A model generated the notes under the pieces. That model ran no database searches, was not told where the DNA came from, and was given only the letters and a program-made list of their open reading frames with translations. Below, in pieces: positions 11,501 through 22,066 of a stretch of DNA of 64,000 nucleotides. Source of the stretch: Epinephelus fuscoguttatus (taxonomy: Eukaryota; Chordata; Actinopteri; Perciformes; Serranidae); NCBI RefSeq assembly GCF_011397635.1, contig NC_064771.1, forward strand, positions 12,959,379-13,023,378. Direction: 5' to 3'. Each line of letters opens with the position of its first letter. The first letter of the stretch is position 1. The position numbers and the translations under genes were made by a program.

Positions 11501-14230
11501 GGACCATCATATAGTCTATCATGTCTGTCGGCCAAGTCACGGCACAACTCCACGATCGCCTAATGTGACATTGTGACTGTCAGAATGGACAGAAATGTCA
11601 TGTAGTGAGAACCAAGCAGTATTGTATTGTTTAGATGTAATAGTAGGAGTTTGTGGACAGGAAGTGGTCTCCATACTGTTTCCTGAATAGTAGAAACAAA
11701 GGCTGAAAATACTGAGATCAAACTAAAACTCAGCCAAACTAAACTAAAACTAAGCAGCGCTGATCAAATATGAACCAAGACTCCTTTTCTGCATTGTCTA
11801 TTTCTAACCTCAAATGTTTTCAGAAACATTTTTAGCCTCATGTTTAAATATAATATTAGATCAGTGTGGTGCAGTGCATTGTTTTAGTTGTAGAGTTTCT
11901 ACCTCTTGAGCAAAAGCGAATGTCACCATCGTTTTCTTTTTTTCTCTGGTCATATAGCACCAATTTTAAAGTTTTTCCATTTTTCTACGGCACAGAAAGC
12001 CCAGTTTAATAAAAAGATCATCTTTCCAGAGGTGAAATACTTCTTTAATCATAAAGAGATTATGACTCAGCAGACCAAGACCCAGATCCTAGACCTCTCT
12101 CCAGCTGGTATTAGCATGTGACTGAAGTTGTTGGATTGTAACTAGATATGCAAAAACAATAAAATTCCACATCTTAAGGCACTAAAGATGTAAGGAGGAT
12201 GTTGCATCTAGAATGATCTGGTCAGACACACATCTAGCCACATTTAAAATGGTGGTGTAAATGAGTGTCATTACTCTAGTGCGCTGATAATGACTGCCAT
12301 GTTTACCTCCAGTTTTTAAAGAAGTCATTAATTTGAGAGGAAGTGACAGGGGCCCTGTTGAGTTTTCTGGTAAACAAAGTTTGTGTTTATATTCATTGTT
12401 ACTCTAAATGCATTGTGTGAATCCTTGGGGCCTAACAGACATGTTGAATGCATTTCCTTCCTTTTTGTCTAAACTGACCTGTGTACATTTTTCAGGATCA
12501 GAAGCTATTAAGATTCTTCCGCCATCTCTTTTTTTTAAATGGTGTGTTGTTTGCCTGGCTGTTGTTTTTTTCTGTGCACTAATTGAGTGATTGATAGATT
12601 TTTGAATCCCACATTGTTTACACCCAAGTTTACTTGTGTTTTTGTCGTGTTAAGCTACCTGTGAATATTGTAGAACTTACAAAAACAGGGACCCACTGCT
12701 GTTGTACTAACATATGTACCATCAGCCTACTTTTAACTGTGTGCTTGGCTTTTCAGAGAGCAGAGAGAGAGAACATTGGGGCACAGGAGAAAGGGATCCA
12801 AGGCCAAAAGACTTATTCTGCAGGTAAAGCTTTGAGCTCAATAAAAAGTTAAAGAATTACAGTTTTGTCTTTTTTTATACATTACTTTTTATCTGTTGAT
12901 ACAACTCTGTTTCCCTTTTCCATTCCCTTGCTGGCTATCCTGCCACCTCATCACTCTCCTCTATAACCAATTTGAGTGTTATTAAAATCATTCTGAATTT
13001 CAAGTCATAAAAGTTTAAATAGTCAAGCATTCTCTCTTTGATTTACATTCAGGACACTGTCTACACCATGGATCTCCGCAGTGCTCACAAGACTCCAGAG
13101 CAACCTCAGCCGCGCTTGCATCTCTCCCTGACACGCTCTCTGCTCCCTGAGGATGAGGATGAGTCGTACAGCACCCTAGACCCACGACCACAGCTGGAAC
13201 ATCGGAAGAGCAAACCCAGGAGGTCACAGTTCACGTGCCTTGACTCAAACCCTCCAAGTCCCACACAAGAGGACTGGGGAGAAGATGAAGATGAGGAAGA
13301 GGATAATGTAGAAAGTGAAGAGTATAGAGAGGAGGAGGAGGAGGAGGAGGAGAAAGAGGAGGCTCTGAAGACGACAACAGAGAAGAGCGGTGGCACTTTA
13401 AATGGTAAGTGTGTCAGTTGGTCAGCCAGTAGACTCTAATCACCATCACGACCCAGTTTACTTGACTCCTTGTGAACCTTCTAGTAGGCACGGCCATGCA
13501 AAGGCTTTTTTTTGACTGGGCATGCAACCAAAAACACATGAGCTGATTAAAGAGAAAATCATGCAGAGATCATGCAGACTCACTGAAGTCTCTGCTGCGT
13601 ATGTAGCAACAGCCAATAGGGTCTTCAGTCTGTCCCATAATGCAAAATTCCTTTACTTGGAAGTCTGACACCACAGCAGAAGAAAATCTTTAATAAATTA
13701 GTGGTGAATTTTTAGTTGGACAGAGTAGTAAAAGCCATTTTCATGATTTAAAGGTGAGTCATCACTAAAATTCCCCAAAATAATGACATGGATTGCATTA
13801 TGTCGCACTTCTGTCCTCCCTATCACCTCTGAAGCAATTAGAGCTGACTGTTCCTGCAGCCAAATATCTGCCTTTGTCACTTTCTAACATCTATCAGAGC
13901 AGAGACAATCTATCAAGGTCTGTCCAAAGACGTTAACTCAATAACAGAACACATGATAGGCTTGATGCAATCAACTCTACCCTCTTCTCCCTCTGTCTTT
14001 CTGTCTCCATGTTCCCATCTCACTCAGGACAGGAGAGGACAGTCGAGTGGAGCTCCACCGTCGGACCAGACGAGGTCACTGCATCAGAGAAGCCAGGCGA
14101 CGTCTGGAGGCCTGTCATCTGTCCAGGGGAGGTGACAGTCACAGATGTCACCCTCAACTCCCTCACAGTGACATTCCGAGAGTCAAGAGTGGCCAAAGGC
14201 TTCTTCAGAGACTGGGGCCTGGAGGTGTGA
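5550..14230 (+). CDS. cbx7: Chromobox protein 7 (CBX7), Polycomb PRC1 chromodomain subunit, six coding exons
   Basis: Exons: 5550-5618, 9689-9732, 10043-10108, 12757-12823, 13053-13404, 14028-14230. All junctions are GT-AG and keep frame; 801 nt give 266 residues (human CBX7 has 251). The N-terminal chromodomain (about residues 8-62) begins MELSAIGEQVFAVESI and carries the three cage aromatics F11, W32 and W35 that bind trimethyl-lysine, chiefly H3K27me3. It is followed by a basic AT-hook-like stretch ending KAKRLILQ and by VYTMDLRSAHK, which matches the CBX7 signature. An acidic linker fills about residues 155-187. The C-terminal Pc box (about residues 228-262, EVTVTDVTLNSLTVTFRES then GFFRD) docks RING1 proteins and closes the canonical PRC1 complex in the nucleus. 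CBX2/4/6/8 fit less well. Which teleost duplicate (a or b) it is cannot be decided. Intron 1 (4 kb) and intron 3 are filled with repeats. The gene is convergent with ep300. Confidence 0.95.
6380..6735. repeat. Dispersed fish SINE/LINE-tail repeat in cbx7 intron 1
   Basis: The segment contains phrases common to a very abundant teleost repeat: CTTCCTCCCACAGTCCAAAG, a GTGAATGTGAGCATGAATGG stretch, GTCTGGCGACCTGTGCAGGG and a terminal GATAAGCGGTTA followed by an ATGA tandem. A second copy in the opposite orientation is at 18695-19040 in this window. It has no intact ORF. Confidence 0.75.
7609..8083. repeat. MITE with TATAAAGATGGAC terminal inverted repeats
   Basis: The left end TAGCCTGCTTATAAAGATGG is matched in reverse complement at the right end (CCATCTTTATATACAGTCTA). 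The remaining roughly 430 bp is non-coding. Just upstream, 7520-7560 holds a fragment resembling the CAACTAATGATTATTTT element found again at 63462. Confidence 0.7.
9464..9640 (+). repeat. Truncated TTAA-type repeat (TTAAAGGGACAGTTCATCCC family)
   Basis: The left terminus TTAAAGGGACAGTTCATCCC and the interior GAGTGTTGGAGATATCGGC are characteristic of a widespread percomorph non-autonomous element. The right terminus is missing. It ends about 50 bp before cbx7 exon 2. Confidence 0.6.
10221..11850. repeat. TTAA-type repeat in cbx7 intron 3, split by a hAT insertion
   Basis: It begins TTAAAGGGATACTTTGCTG at 10221. A segment at 10465-10545 (GCTGATCAAATAT then CTGTTACTGCGTTGCCTATT) recurs diverged at 11750-11830. 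The intervening part contains the hAT-type element annotated separately. The right boundary is approximate. Confidence 0.55.
10550..11619. mobile_element. Non-autonomous hAT-like element
   Basis: The left terminus GCTGGGTTCACACTACATGA and the reverse complement of the right terminus (CTGCTTGGTTCTCACTACAT) form imperfect inverted repeats. Flanking 8-mers TATTTTAT (10542-10549) and TATTGTAT (11620-11627) match at 7 of 8 bases, the length expected of a hAT target duplication. No transposase remains. It lies inside an older TTAA-type repeat. Confidence 0.7.
13330..13353 (+). repeat. Coding GAG trinucleotide microsatellite in cbx7 exon 5
   Basis: A run of GAG codons encodes consecutive glutamates in the acidic linker between the chromodomain and the Pc box. 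It is in frame with both flanking exons, so length changes would alter the acidic run without breaking the gene. Confidence 0.7.
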
Positions 14231-14839
14231 TGTGTGATGTCTCAGTAGGTCTGGTGGAGAGGGCACTGCGAGAAGGAGCTGGTTTAATCACAGGGTGTGA
14301 ATGGTGGTCGAGGGCCAGGGTTGGTGGCGTTATTCCCTCTCGGTAACCTCTCACTCTGTTCTTCCCCTTCCCTGCAACTTCCAGCCTGGTCAGTGGTAGG
14401 TTTACATGCACAGAGTCAACCTGGACGTAAGCCTCACTCCATTTAAGGTTATGTTTAGGTTGGCTGTTCACCTTTGATGAGGTGAGACTGAGTTTCCTTG
14501 AAAAGGGTATAAGTGGTTGTGACCTCTGTTGGTGAGTGAGGACATGCAGAAACGTAGCCCCAACAATTGAGTCACATTTTTTCACAGAGAAGAGTCAATT
14601 AGCTGGCTGAAACAGAGACCAAACCAAAACATGTGGTAAAGATGCAAGATTGTGTAAAATCCATGGAAATAGAATGAGAGCAGAACGGACATCGAACTGT
14701 CGTGGTCATTTGACTAGTACCAAAAAAAATGGTGTATGGTGTTAGTTGTTGTAGTAGTGGCTGTAAAGTGTGCGTTTGAGAATGCCATTTTGGCCCAGTC
14801 TAACACACACATCCATCCATTTTCTTTTGTTTTTTTAAA
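14231..14839 (+). other. Proximal 3'UTR of cbx7
   Basis: The sequence follows the TGA at 14228-14230, is unique-looking and has no long plus-strand frame and no AATAAA before the LINE starts. The transcript either ends at a variant signal here or reads into the LINE. Candidate AATAAA motifs lie further on, at 19737-19742 and 25578-25583. Confidence 0.45.
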
Positions 14840-17800
14840 TTTTATTTTTATTGAATTTTCAATTTAACACACAAATAGTCAACAAACATTAACCAAAAGA
14901 CATACAGAACAGAAAATTCCCACCTCAAACTAACAACAACAGGTGCTGCAGAGAAACAATCAAACTAAAAGAGAAGAAAACAAAAATGTTTATACCAAAT
15001 TTACATTCGTATGACAGGGAGCAAGTAAACAAGCAAGGGTACAAATACATGTAGCGGCCAGACATTGCCTTCTAGAGATGAGCCATTTAAAGTCTCTGTA
15101 AAAAGGAGTGCATAGGCTTCCAAATTCTCCAGAATTTGTCCGATTTGTGATTGAGGTCATGAGTCAATTTTTCCAGGGGGAGAAGGGATGATATTTGTGA
15201 TATCCACATGTCAGTCGTGGGGACCTGGGGGGTTGACCATCGTAGCAGAATACACTTCTTGGCCAAAAATAAAAGGATAATTAGCAGAGATTCAGTATCT
15301 GTGTCAAAAAGACTGTCCGGAATATGACTTAACAAAATGGAGCAGTCAATGAGAAATGTTTACCAGTAACCTCCTGAATCACTGAATGGATCCCATTCCA
15401 GAATGGCTGGATGCGGTCACATGACCAAAATAAATGAATAAGTGTACCTTTATGCTTTTTACATTTAAAACACATGTTTGAAGTGTTCGGGAACATTCTC
15501 TGGAGGCGAATAGGTGTAAAAAAAGATAGATGAAAAAGTTTGAAGTTATGTTCATATATAGAGATTGAAGTACATTTTGGAAAATTACAGATCTCAGACC
15601 AGTCTGTGGGACTAAATATCACCTCCAGATCGCGCTCCTACAACGGCTTCAAGGGGTCATAGGCTGAAGAGTCAGAATATTGCAAAACATAAATTTCAGA
15701 GATCAGTCCTTTGGGTGATTTGGCTGAGACCACCATGTTTTCCAGTTCTGACAATTCCATACGGATCATGTTTTTCTTTAATAAAGACTGTATAAAATGG
15801 CGAATTTGGAAGTACTTAAAAAGATCTTTGCGGGGAATGTCAGACTCAGCCCTGATTTGCTCAAACGGTTTCAAAGAATCAGAGATCAACAGGGCTGCAA
15901 AATCTGGCAAGCCCTTAGCAACCCAATCCATCAGGCTGATGCTCCTTATCTGAAGTGGTAAGTCAGGATTCAGTGCCAAGGGGGACCAAGTTGAAATAAA
16001 AGGTGGAATATTTAGGTATTTCTTCACATCCCTCCAGACTAGTAACGTATTGTATACGATCATATTATTTTTAAGGGAATTTATCTGATCTATATTGTTG
16101 ATGAAGGGGAGAGAATTTAGTCTTCTAGGGTGGCATGATAGGGTCTCAAGACCGATCCATAGAGAGTCTTTCCTATTCAGGAACCAGTTTGTCATCATTT
16201 TAAGTTGGGCTGACCAATAGTAGAATTGTAGATTGGGCAAAAATAAACCTCCCAGTTCCTTTGGCTTAGTGAGTTTAGAAAATCTAACTCTTTGATATTT
16301 ATTATTCCAGATATAATGGGAAATGCAAGAGTTGAGTGACTTAAAAAATACTGGGGTCAAATAGCATGGAAGATTTTGAAATAAATAGCTTAAGCAGGGA
16401 AGAATATTCATTTTTATAGTGTTGATTCTCCCAAGGAAAGAGGTTGGTAAAGAGGACCACTTTTTCAGATCTGCCTTAATTTTTTGAATTAAGGGGGAAT
16501 AATTGGTCTCAAATAAATTATTTAAATCAGGAGTAATAAAAACACCTAGATATCTGAAACCCCTCTTCAACAGCTGGAAAGGTGATTGTATGGTCATATT
16601 CTGGGGGATGTTAAAGGGTGTGGCGACCGATTTCCCTAGATTAATTTCATAACCTGTTAACATGCTAAACGAATGTATAGAGTCAAGGACTGCTGGAATT
16701 GATTTATCAGGATTCTTTAAGTACAAAAGAACATCGTCGGCAAATAGGGAAATGACATGGTTCCCTTCGCCCACTGTGATGCCATTTATATCGGGATGAG
16801 TTCTGATAGTCTCAGCCAAAGGTTCGATGAACAACGTAAACAATAAAGGCGACAGAGGGCACCCCTGCCTACAACCTCTGCGCACTGGGAAACCCTCGGA
16901 CAGCAAGCCGTTAGTGCTGACAGTGGCTATTGGGTCAGAATAAAGAATTTTAATTGCATTAATAAATTGGAGCCTAGACCGAATTTTTCTAATACAGGAA
17001 ATAAAAAAGACCATTCTACTCGGTCAAAGGCCTTTTCGGTTGAGTGACTTAAAAAATACTGGGGTCAAATAGCATGGAAGATTTTGAAATAAATAGCTTA
17101 AGCAGGGAAGAATATTCATTTTTATAGTGTTGATTCTCCCAAGGAAAGAGGTTGGTAAAGAGGACCACTTTTTCAGATCTGCCTTAATTTTTTGAATTAA
17201 GGGGGAATAATTGGTCTCAAATAAATTATTTAAATCAGGAGTAATAAAAACACCTAGATATCTGAAACCCCTCTTCAACAGCTGGAAAGGTGATTGTATG
17301 GTCATATTCTGGGGGATGTTAAAGGGTGTGGCGACCGATTTCCCTAGATTAATTTCATAACCTGTTAACATGCTAAACGAATGTATAGAGTCAAGGACTG
17401 CTGGAATTGATTTATCAGGATTCTTTAAGTACAAAAGAACATCGTCGGCAAATAGGGAAATGACATGGTTCCCTTCGCCCACTGTGATGCCATTTATATC
17501 GGGATGAGTTCTGATAGTCTCAGCCAAAGGTTCGATGAACAACGTAAACAATAAAGGCGACAGAGGGCACCCCTGCCTACAACCTCTGCGCACTGGGAAA
17601 CCCTCGGACAGCAAGCCGTTAGTGCTGACAGTGGCTATTGGGTCAGAATAAAGAATTTTAATTGCATTAATAAATTGGAGCCTAGACCGAATTTTTCTAA
17701 TACAGGAAATAAAAAAGACCATTCTACTCGGTCAAAGGCCTTTTCGGCATCGAGGGAGATTATCATTGCTGGGTCTTTATGAGGATTAAGATAGTGAGTA

Positions 17801-18694
17801 ATATTAAGACGGACATTATCTGTACCATACCTCCATTTCACAAATCCTGCCTGGTCTAGGTTTATGATTTTCGGAAGCACGTCTACAGGCCAGTAATTTT
17901 GCAACTATTTTGTAATCCACATTGAGAAGGATGATAGGTCTGTACGATGAACAGTCCAAGGGGTTTTTGTCTTTTTTTAAGAGCAAACTAATAGAGGCAT
18001 ATCTCCAAGAGGGAGGGGTATCACCTTTCAAAATATTATTAATAACGGGCATAAATATTGGGTGGATCTCTGGCCAAAAATTCTTAAAAAATTCTAATGG
18101 AAATCTGTCTGGGCCCGGACATTTCCCGTTCAGCATGGATTGAATTGCGGCCCAGACTTCCTCTGTTGTGAATGTAGCATCTAATCTGGATCGATCCTCC
18201 TCTGCAATGATGGGTAGAGATAAATTATTTAAATAAGAATCTATGTCAGTCTCAGATTTCTCTGAACTGTAGAGGGATTTGTAGAAGTCTCTGAATGTGT
18301 TATTAATGATCAGCGGGTCACATGAGACTTGGCCACTTGGCATTCTTATTGTGTTAATTGAGCGATCGTTGTTCTGATTTTTTAATTGATAAGCAAGTAA
18401 GCGGCTAGATTTGTTGCCATATTCATAATACTTCTGCTTGGTGAAGAGTAGTAATTTCTGAATGTGGCGAGTATGGTCCATATTAAGTGCAGTCCTAGCA
18501 GACACTAATGCTTTTAAGTTTATGGCCGTAGGTGACTGTTTATGTATTTGTTCCAACCTATTAGCTTCCTTTTCAAGATTTTTCCTGTTGCCCTCTAACA
18601 CTTTTTTTGGTGAGAAGTGTAGGAGATAAGGTGCCCGCGTAGAGTGGCCTTAGCTGCATCCCAGATCATAGCAGGGGACACTGGGGAGTTTTTA
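14840..18694 (-). mobile_element. 5'-truncated L1-like LINE, ORF2 remnant with reverse transcriptase
   Basis: Read on the minus strand, ORF2-like pieces follow in order: 18595-18694, 17816-18601, 17635-17904, 17024-17722, 15638-17014, 15329-15622 and 15087-15335. They carry an [10 protein letters not shown] block, the CRQGCPLSPLLF block and the catalytic FADDVLLYL motif, then the C-terminal Cys-rich region (CFKCKKH). These are typical of vertebrate L1-group ORF2. At least four frameshifts break the frame, and the endonuclease part is absent because the element is truncated at about 18694, where another repeat begins. It cannot be autonomous. An AT-rich tail lies at 14840-14900. It sits antisense downstream of cbx7. 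Confidence 0.88.
16331..17746. repeat. Identical 708-bp direct tandem duplication inside the LINE
   Basis: Two copies, 16331-17038 and 17039-17746, follow each other directly with an offset of exactly 708 bp. The junction shows a few bases of microhomology (GG/GTTGAG). Both copies translate to the same 229 residues starting [17 protein letters not shown], and I found no difference on reading. Because 708 is a multiple of three, the downstream copy merges into one 458-codon frame. Confidence 0.92.
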
Positions 18695-19040
18695 TTCATC
18701 CATCCATTTTCTAATCGCTTATCCTCTTGAGGGTCACGGGGGGGGCTGGAGCCCGTCCCAGCTGACGTTGGGCAAGAGGCAGGGTACACCCTGGACAGGT
18801 CGCCAGACTATCACAGGGAATCTAACACATATTTTACTTAGTAAACAAAAAATACATCCATCCATCCAGGAATGGATGTATGGAATGGATGAGAAAGCTG
18901 GAGTACCCGGAGAAACCCCACACTGACATGAGGAGAACATGCAAACTCTGCACAGAAGGGCTGCCTCCTGGGATCTGACCAGGAACCCACTTGCTGTGAG
19001 GCGACAGTGCTAACCACCACACCACCATGCCACCCCAGAA
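18695..19040. repeat. Dispersed fish SINE/LINE-tail repeat, inverted relative to the 6380 copy
   Basis: It starts with a CATC tandem followed by CATTTTCTAATCGCTTATCC and contains GGACAGGTCGCCAGACTATC, the reverse complement of the 6380-6735 family, and ends around GTGCTAACCACCACACCACC. An internal gap shows it is partly deleted or rearranged. Confidence 0.75.
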
Positions 19041-19109
19041 ATATACAACCTTCCACCAATCCAAGTTTCTCTCTTTCACCCAACATGTTGTAAGAGTAGC
19101 ATAACTCAT

Positions 19110-19480
19110 TTAGAGAATAGCTCAGTGCGCAGCCAGTACGTGTTTGTGTGTGCAAATGAGGTGTGTGTGGTTGAACAAGCAAGAGAGAGAAGGATCCAAG
19201 CGAAGCAGAGTTAAAGTTTAACAGTGAAGATATAAAGAGTGAATGCAAAATAGAGTTTACAGTTTGTGCAATAATAAATGCTGCAAGCCCAGTAGAAGTT
19301 TCCCTTCTTTTGTTTACCAACTGTTGAGTGGAGCAACAAGGGTTTGGTCCGGAGTGAGTACGGACTCCAGCCCAGGAGACAACACAGTCTCTTCTGACCA
19401 TGGTCTGGAAGCAGAAGCAGGAAAAGCTAACACTAACATTAGCTTAAATGCCTCGTTGACTCATCTTAAACAGACTTGAT
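19110..19480 (+). repeat. Dispersed repeat with AAGCAGAGTTAAAGTTTAAC core
   Basis: The stretch with GAAGATATAAAGAGTGAATG and GTGCAATAATAAATGCTGC resembles a dispersed teleost repeat rather than host coding sequence. The 78-codon open frame within it has no recognisable domain and I do not treat it as a gene. Confidence 0.45.
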
Positions 19481-19640
19481 TCAAACTTGAACAAAAACAA
19501 ACTCACCAAAACCATCCTAGTAAGTCTTCTTAGTCATCTAGTTCCAGCCATCACCTACTCTCTTTCGGGTTAAATAAATCCTTAAATTTAATGAATCAGA
19601 TGTGAAAATATGTTGGATCTACATGCTCTGTTTATCGCAG

Positions 19641-20109
19641 CGGTCTCCTGATGCCTCTCAGCTGTCCACTGAGCAGCGGCTCTCACTCCTTCTGAGGCAG
19701 CTAAAGTAGGCCCATATCATGTTCCATTGAATGTGCAATAAATGACAATGAAAGAAATGAGGAAACAGCAGTTACAATAATATTTTTAAAGTAAAAGATT
19801 GCTTATTCAAAAACATAATGTTGGTTTGTTTACATGGAAGTTTATACAGAAGTTAGCCCACGATAACAGTTGCAGTGGCCACCACTCTGACCTTCCTGCT
19901 ACACTGATTCAAGTGGGAATGTCCGTTCTACTGTCCATCTGTTTCTATGGCATAATCTAATTAAATATTAGCATAATTATGTTTCTTTTTTTTTCAGCTG
20001 TACAACAGAAAGTGTGACTCAAGCCGCCAGCCTGATTGAGATGCAAAGAATTTTAAGGAGCCCCAGGAGGGTGCTTTGTGGCTTTGTCTCCACTGGAAGG
20101 ACACCCTAG
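19641..20109 (+). CDS. Two coding-like exons of an unassigned gene or alternative transcript end
   Basis: A CAG acceptor at 19638-19640 opens a frame that runs RSPDASQLSTEQRLSLLLRQ to a GTAGG donor at 19706. A second acceptor with a long T tract (CTTTTTTTTTCAG) at 19985-19997 continues in frame with NCTTESVTQAASLIEMQRIL and ends at TAG 20107-20109. The joined 58-residue product looks like a helical C-terminus, but I recognise no family. The first exon enters in phase 0, which is compatible with splicing from cbx7 exon 1 or 4; equally it may be the last part of another gene whose upstream exons I cannot find. About 340 bp of non-repetitive sequence follows, as in a 3'UTR. Confidence 0.35.
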
Positions 20110-20454
20110 ATGGCACTTTGTCACGTTTTCTCCATCCAAGAGGGCATTTAATCTATGTGGGGTTTTTAATGGAGGCACTAATGCCCCCCAATTCCCTCTG
20201 AGTCCAAAAGTGCTGTGGCTGATATATGATTGCCAGGTTTAAGGTAGATTTTGGACGTTGTACACTTTGGCTGAGAATCAGTTTTAGTTAGCAGTTTTGG
20301 GCAAATTTAAGGGCCAATATTGGCCTCTGCAATCTTCCACTGTTGAACAGTTGAAAATGTGACTAAGTGGGTGAGGAAAGTGACTCGTTAGTACTGGTTA
20401 AAATGTGCCATAACAGGTGTATGATCTTCTGTCAGGGGTCTTAACTCTTCCACC

Positions 20455-21271
20455 TTAAAGGTACCCTGTAGGGTTTTCTTCTAACCAAAAGCAGTTATGC
20501 TTCCATTCAGTGTTACTCACCAGAAGCACTGTGTGTGTCCTCGAGCTCTGACAAATGTGCCTAATGCATTTTCTTCCTCATAAAACATCTACAAAGCCGA
20601 TTAAAGAACTTTTCAGTGCCTTCCTGCCTCCTGTAGATCAGTGGAATAGCATGAAACCGGCATCAGCATAGCTTAATAACTAAGGCTATGTTTAGACTGC
20701 AGGCAAATCTGATTTGTTTCTCAAATCCAACCAAGCGACATGTCCATACTATTACTTGCAAGTAATAAGAACAGATTTGTGTCTAGACATCACCAGCCTA
20801 CCTTGAGGGGGTTGCTGTGACTTGGATATCAGTAACTACAGAGCTACGCTGGTGACATGGCTCTCCAACAATGGAAGCATGATGAATTTAGCCCTCCAAA
20901 CAATTAATTTCGGCGTCTGTTCAAAGACTCCTCCAGAATGCTCTGCTAGTAGCAGCATGGATTCTGCTCAGCTTCTTCATCACTCTGGATTTGTTGTTGT
21001 TGTTTTTGTTGCATTGCGAGTGACACAAAAGACACTTTGAAATCCAATTTAAGCAGCCAGACTGAGACACATCTTTGAACTGGAATCACATCGCAAAAAT
21101 TGAATCTCACAGGTGTTTTTTGTTGTCCAGACTTAGTAAAATCAGTCTGGATGTGCAGTAAACTGATTTGGGCCGGCATCCTGAGCAAGAACTAACGAAA
21201 CTGGGACCCAATTATTAAAACATCGCTCCATTGTGCTCCTAGTGGTGAAAAACTCTACAGGGTACCTTTAA
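20455..21271. repeat. TTAA-flanked MITE with a probable nested element
   Basis: The left terminus TTAAAGGTACCCTGTAGGG and right terminus CTCTACAGGGTACCTTTAA are inverted repeats, and TTAA stands at both ends. The middle (about 20690-21200, starting GGCTATGTTTAGACTGCAGG) resembles a separate hAT-like insertion. No ORF is supported. Confidence 0.7.
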
Positions 21272-22066
21272 AGCAAGCATGAAAATGGTCATGTTCTTAT
21301 CTCCTTTCATGCTTTTATTTTGTGAGATGGGCTTTTACGAGCTTAATAGTCTAATTGAGCAAACATGATGAGCTTGCAATTGTACATTTCACCAAAAAAG
21401 TAAAGAGTAATGACAGTCAGTAGATAAATGTTGTGGTATGTATAAAGTAGCACAAAATTAGACATAAAAAATACAGGTCAAGTAACGTGAGTAATTGTGA
21501 AGAAGAGTTCTCTGTGCATGTAAACACGGTCGCTGGTTCTGTCTCTCTTCCACACTAGACTTACCGTTCAGTACTGGACCCATACGTATTGTACATACTC
21601 TACTACAGTGAGGTGAGCATAGCTGTCAGTCCCATACTAACATGCAGTGCTGTATCCTGTAAACACATAGACTGTTACTACTGTACAACACACAGCTTAG
21701 TCTTGTATGCGTTTCAGAATCCTCTGAGAGATGATTTGATCCGCCTGCATGCCTTCGTCCTCCAGTACAGTTATAATATCAATGCAAAGACAGACTGTAG
21801 TTTTCTCTGTTTACCTAATACTTAGCCTCTTCATCTCGAAACATACAACACAACGTACAAGTGATGACTGAGTATTGTACCAAAATTAAGGAACTAGATG
21901 AGACTTGATTAACAGAATGTACTTTGGAATTGCACTGTATTTACTATACATCATAAGGGTTTGTGTGTCCATCAGGAGCCGACAGGGTGAATCATACAGT
22001 TTACCTGACTGTAAAAAAATACGAAGAGGTTTCATTGATTCCCTACCTTTCAGTTATCTTGCATTC

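Noticed and set aside
13106-13396. Minus-strand Ser-rich 96-codon frame
   Set aside because: Antisense of the GAG-rich cbx7 exon 5.
14205-14585. Minus-strand 126-codon frame overlapping the cbx7 stop
   Set aside because: No domain, no splice signals, and it overlaps the Pc-box exon in antisense.
19243-19479. 78-codon plus-strand frame upstream of the orphan exons, considered as their first exon
   Set aside because: It lies in a stretch resembling a dispersed repeat and ends in a stop with no donor joining it in frame to 19641.
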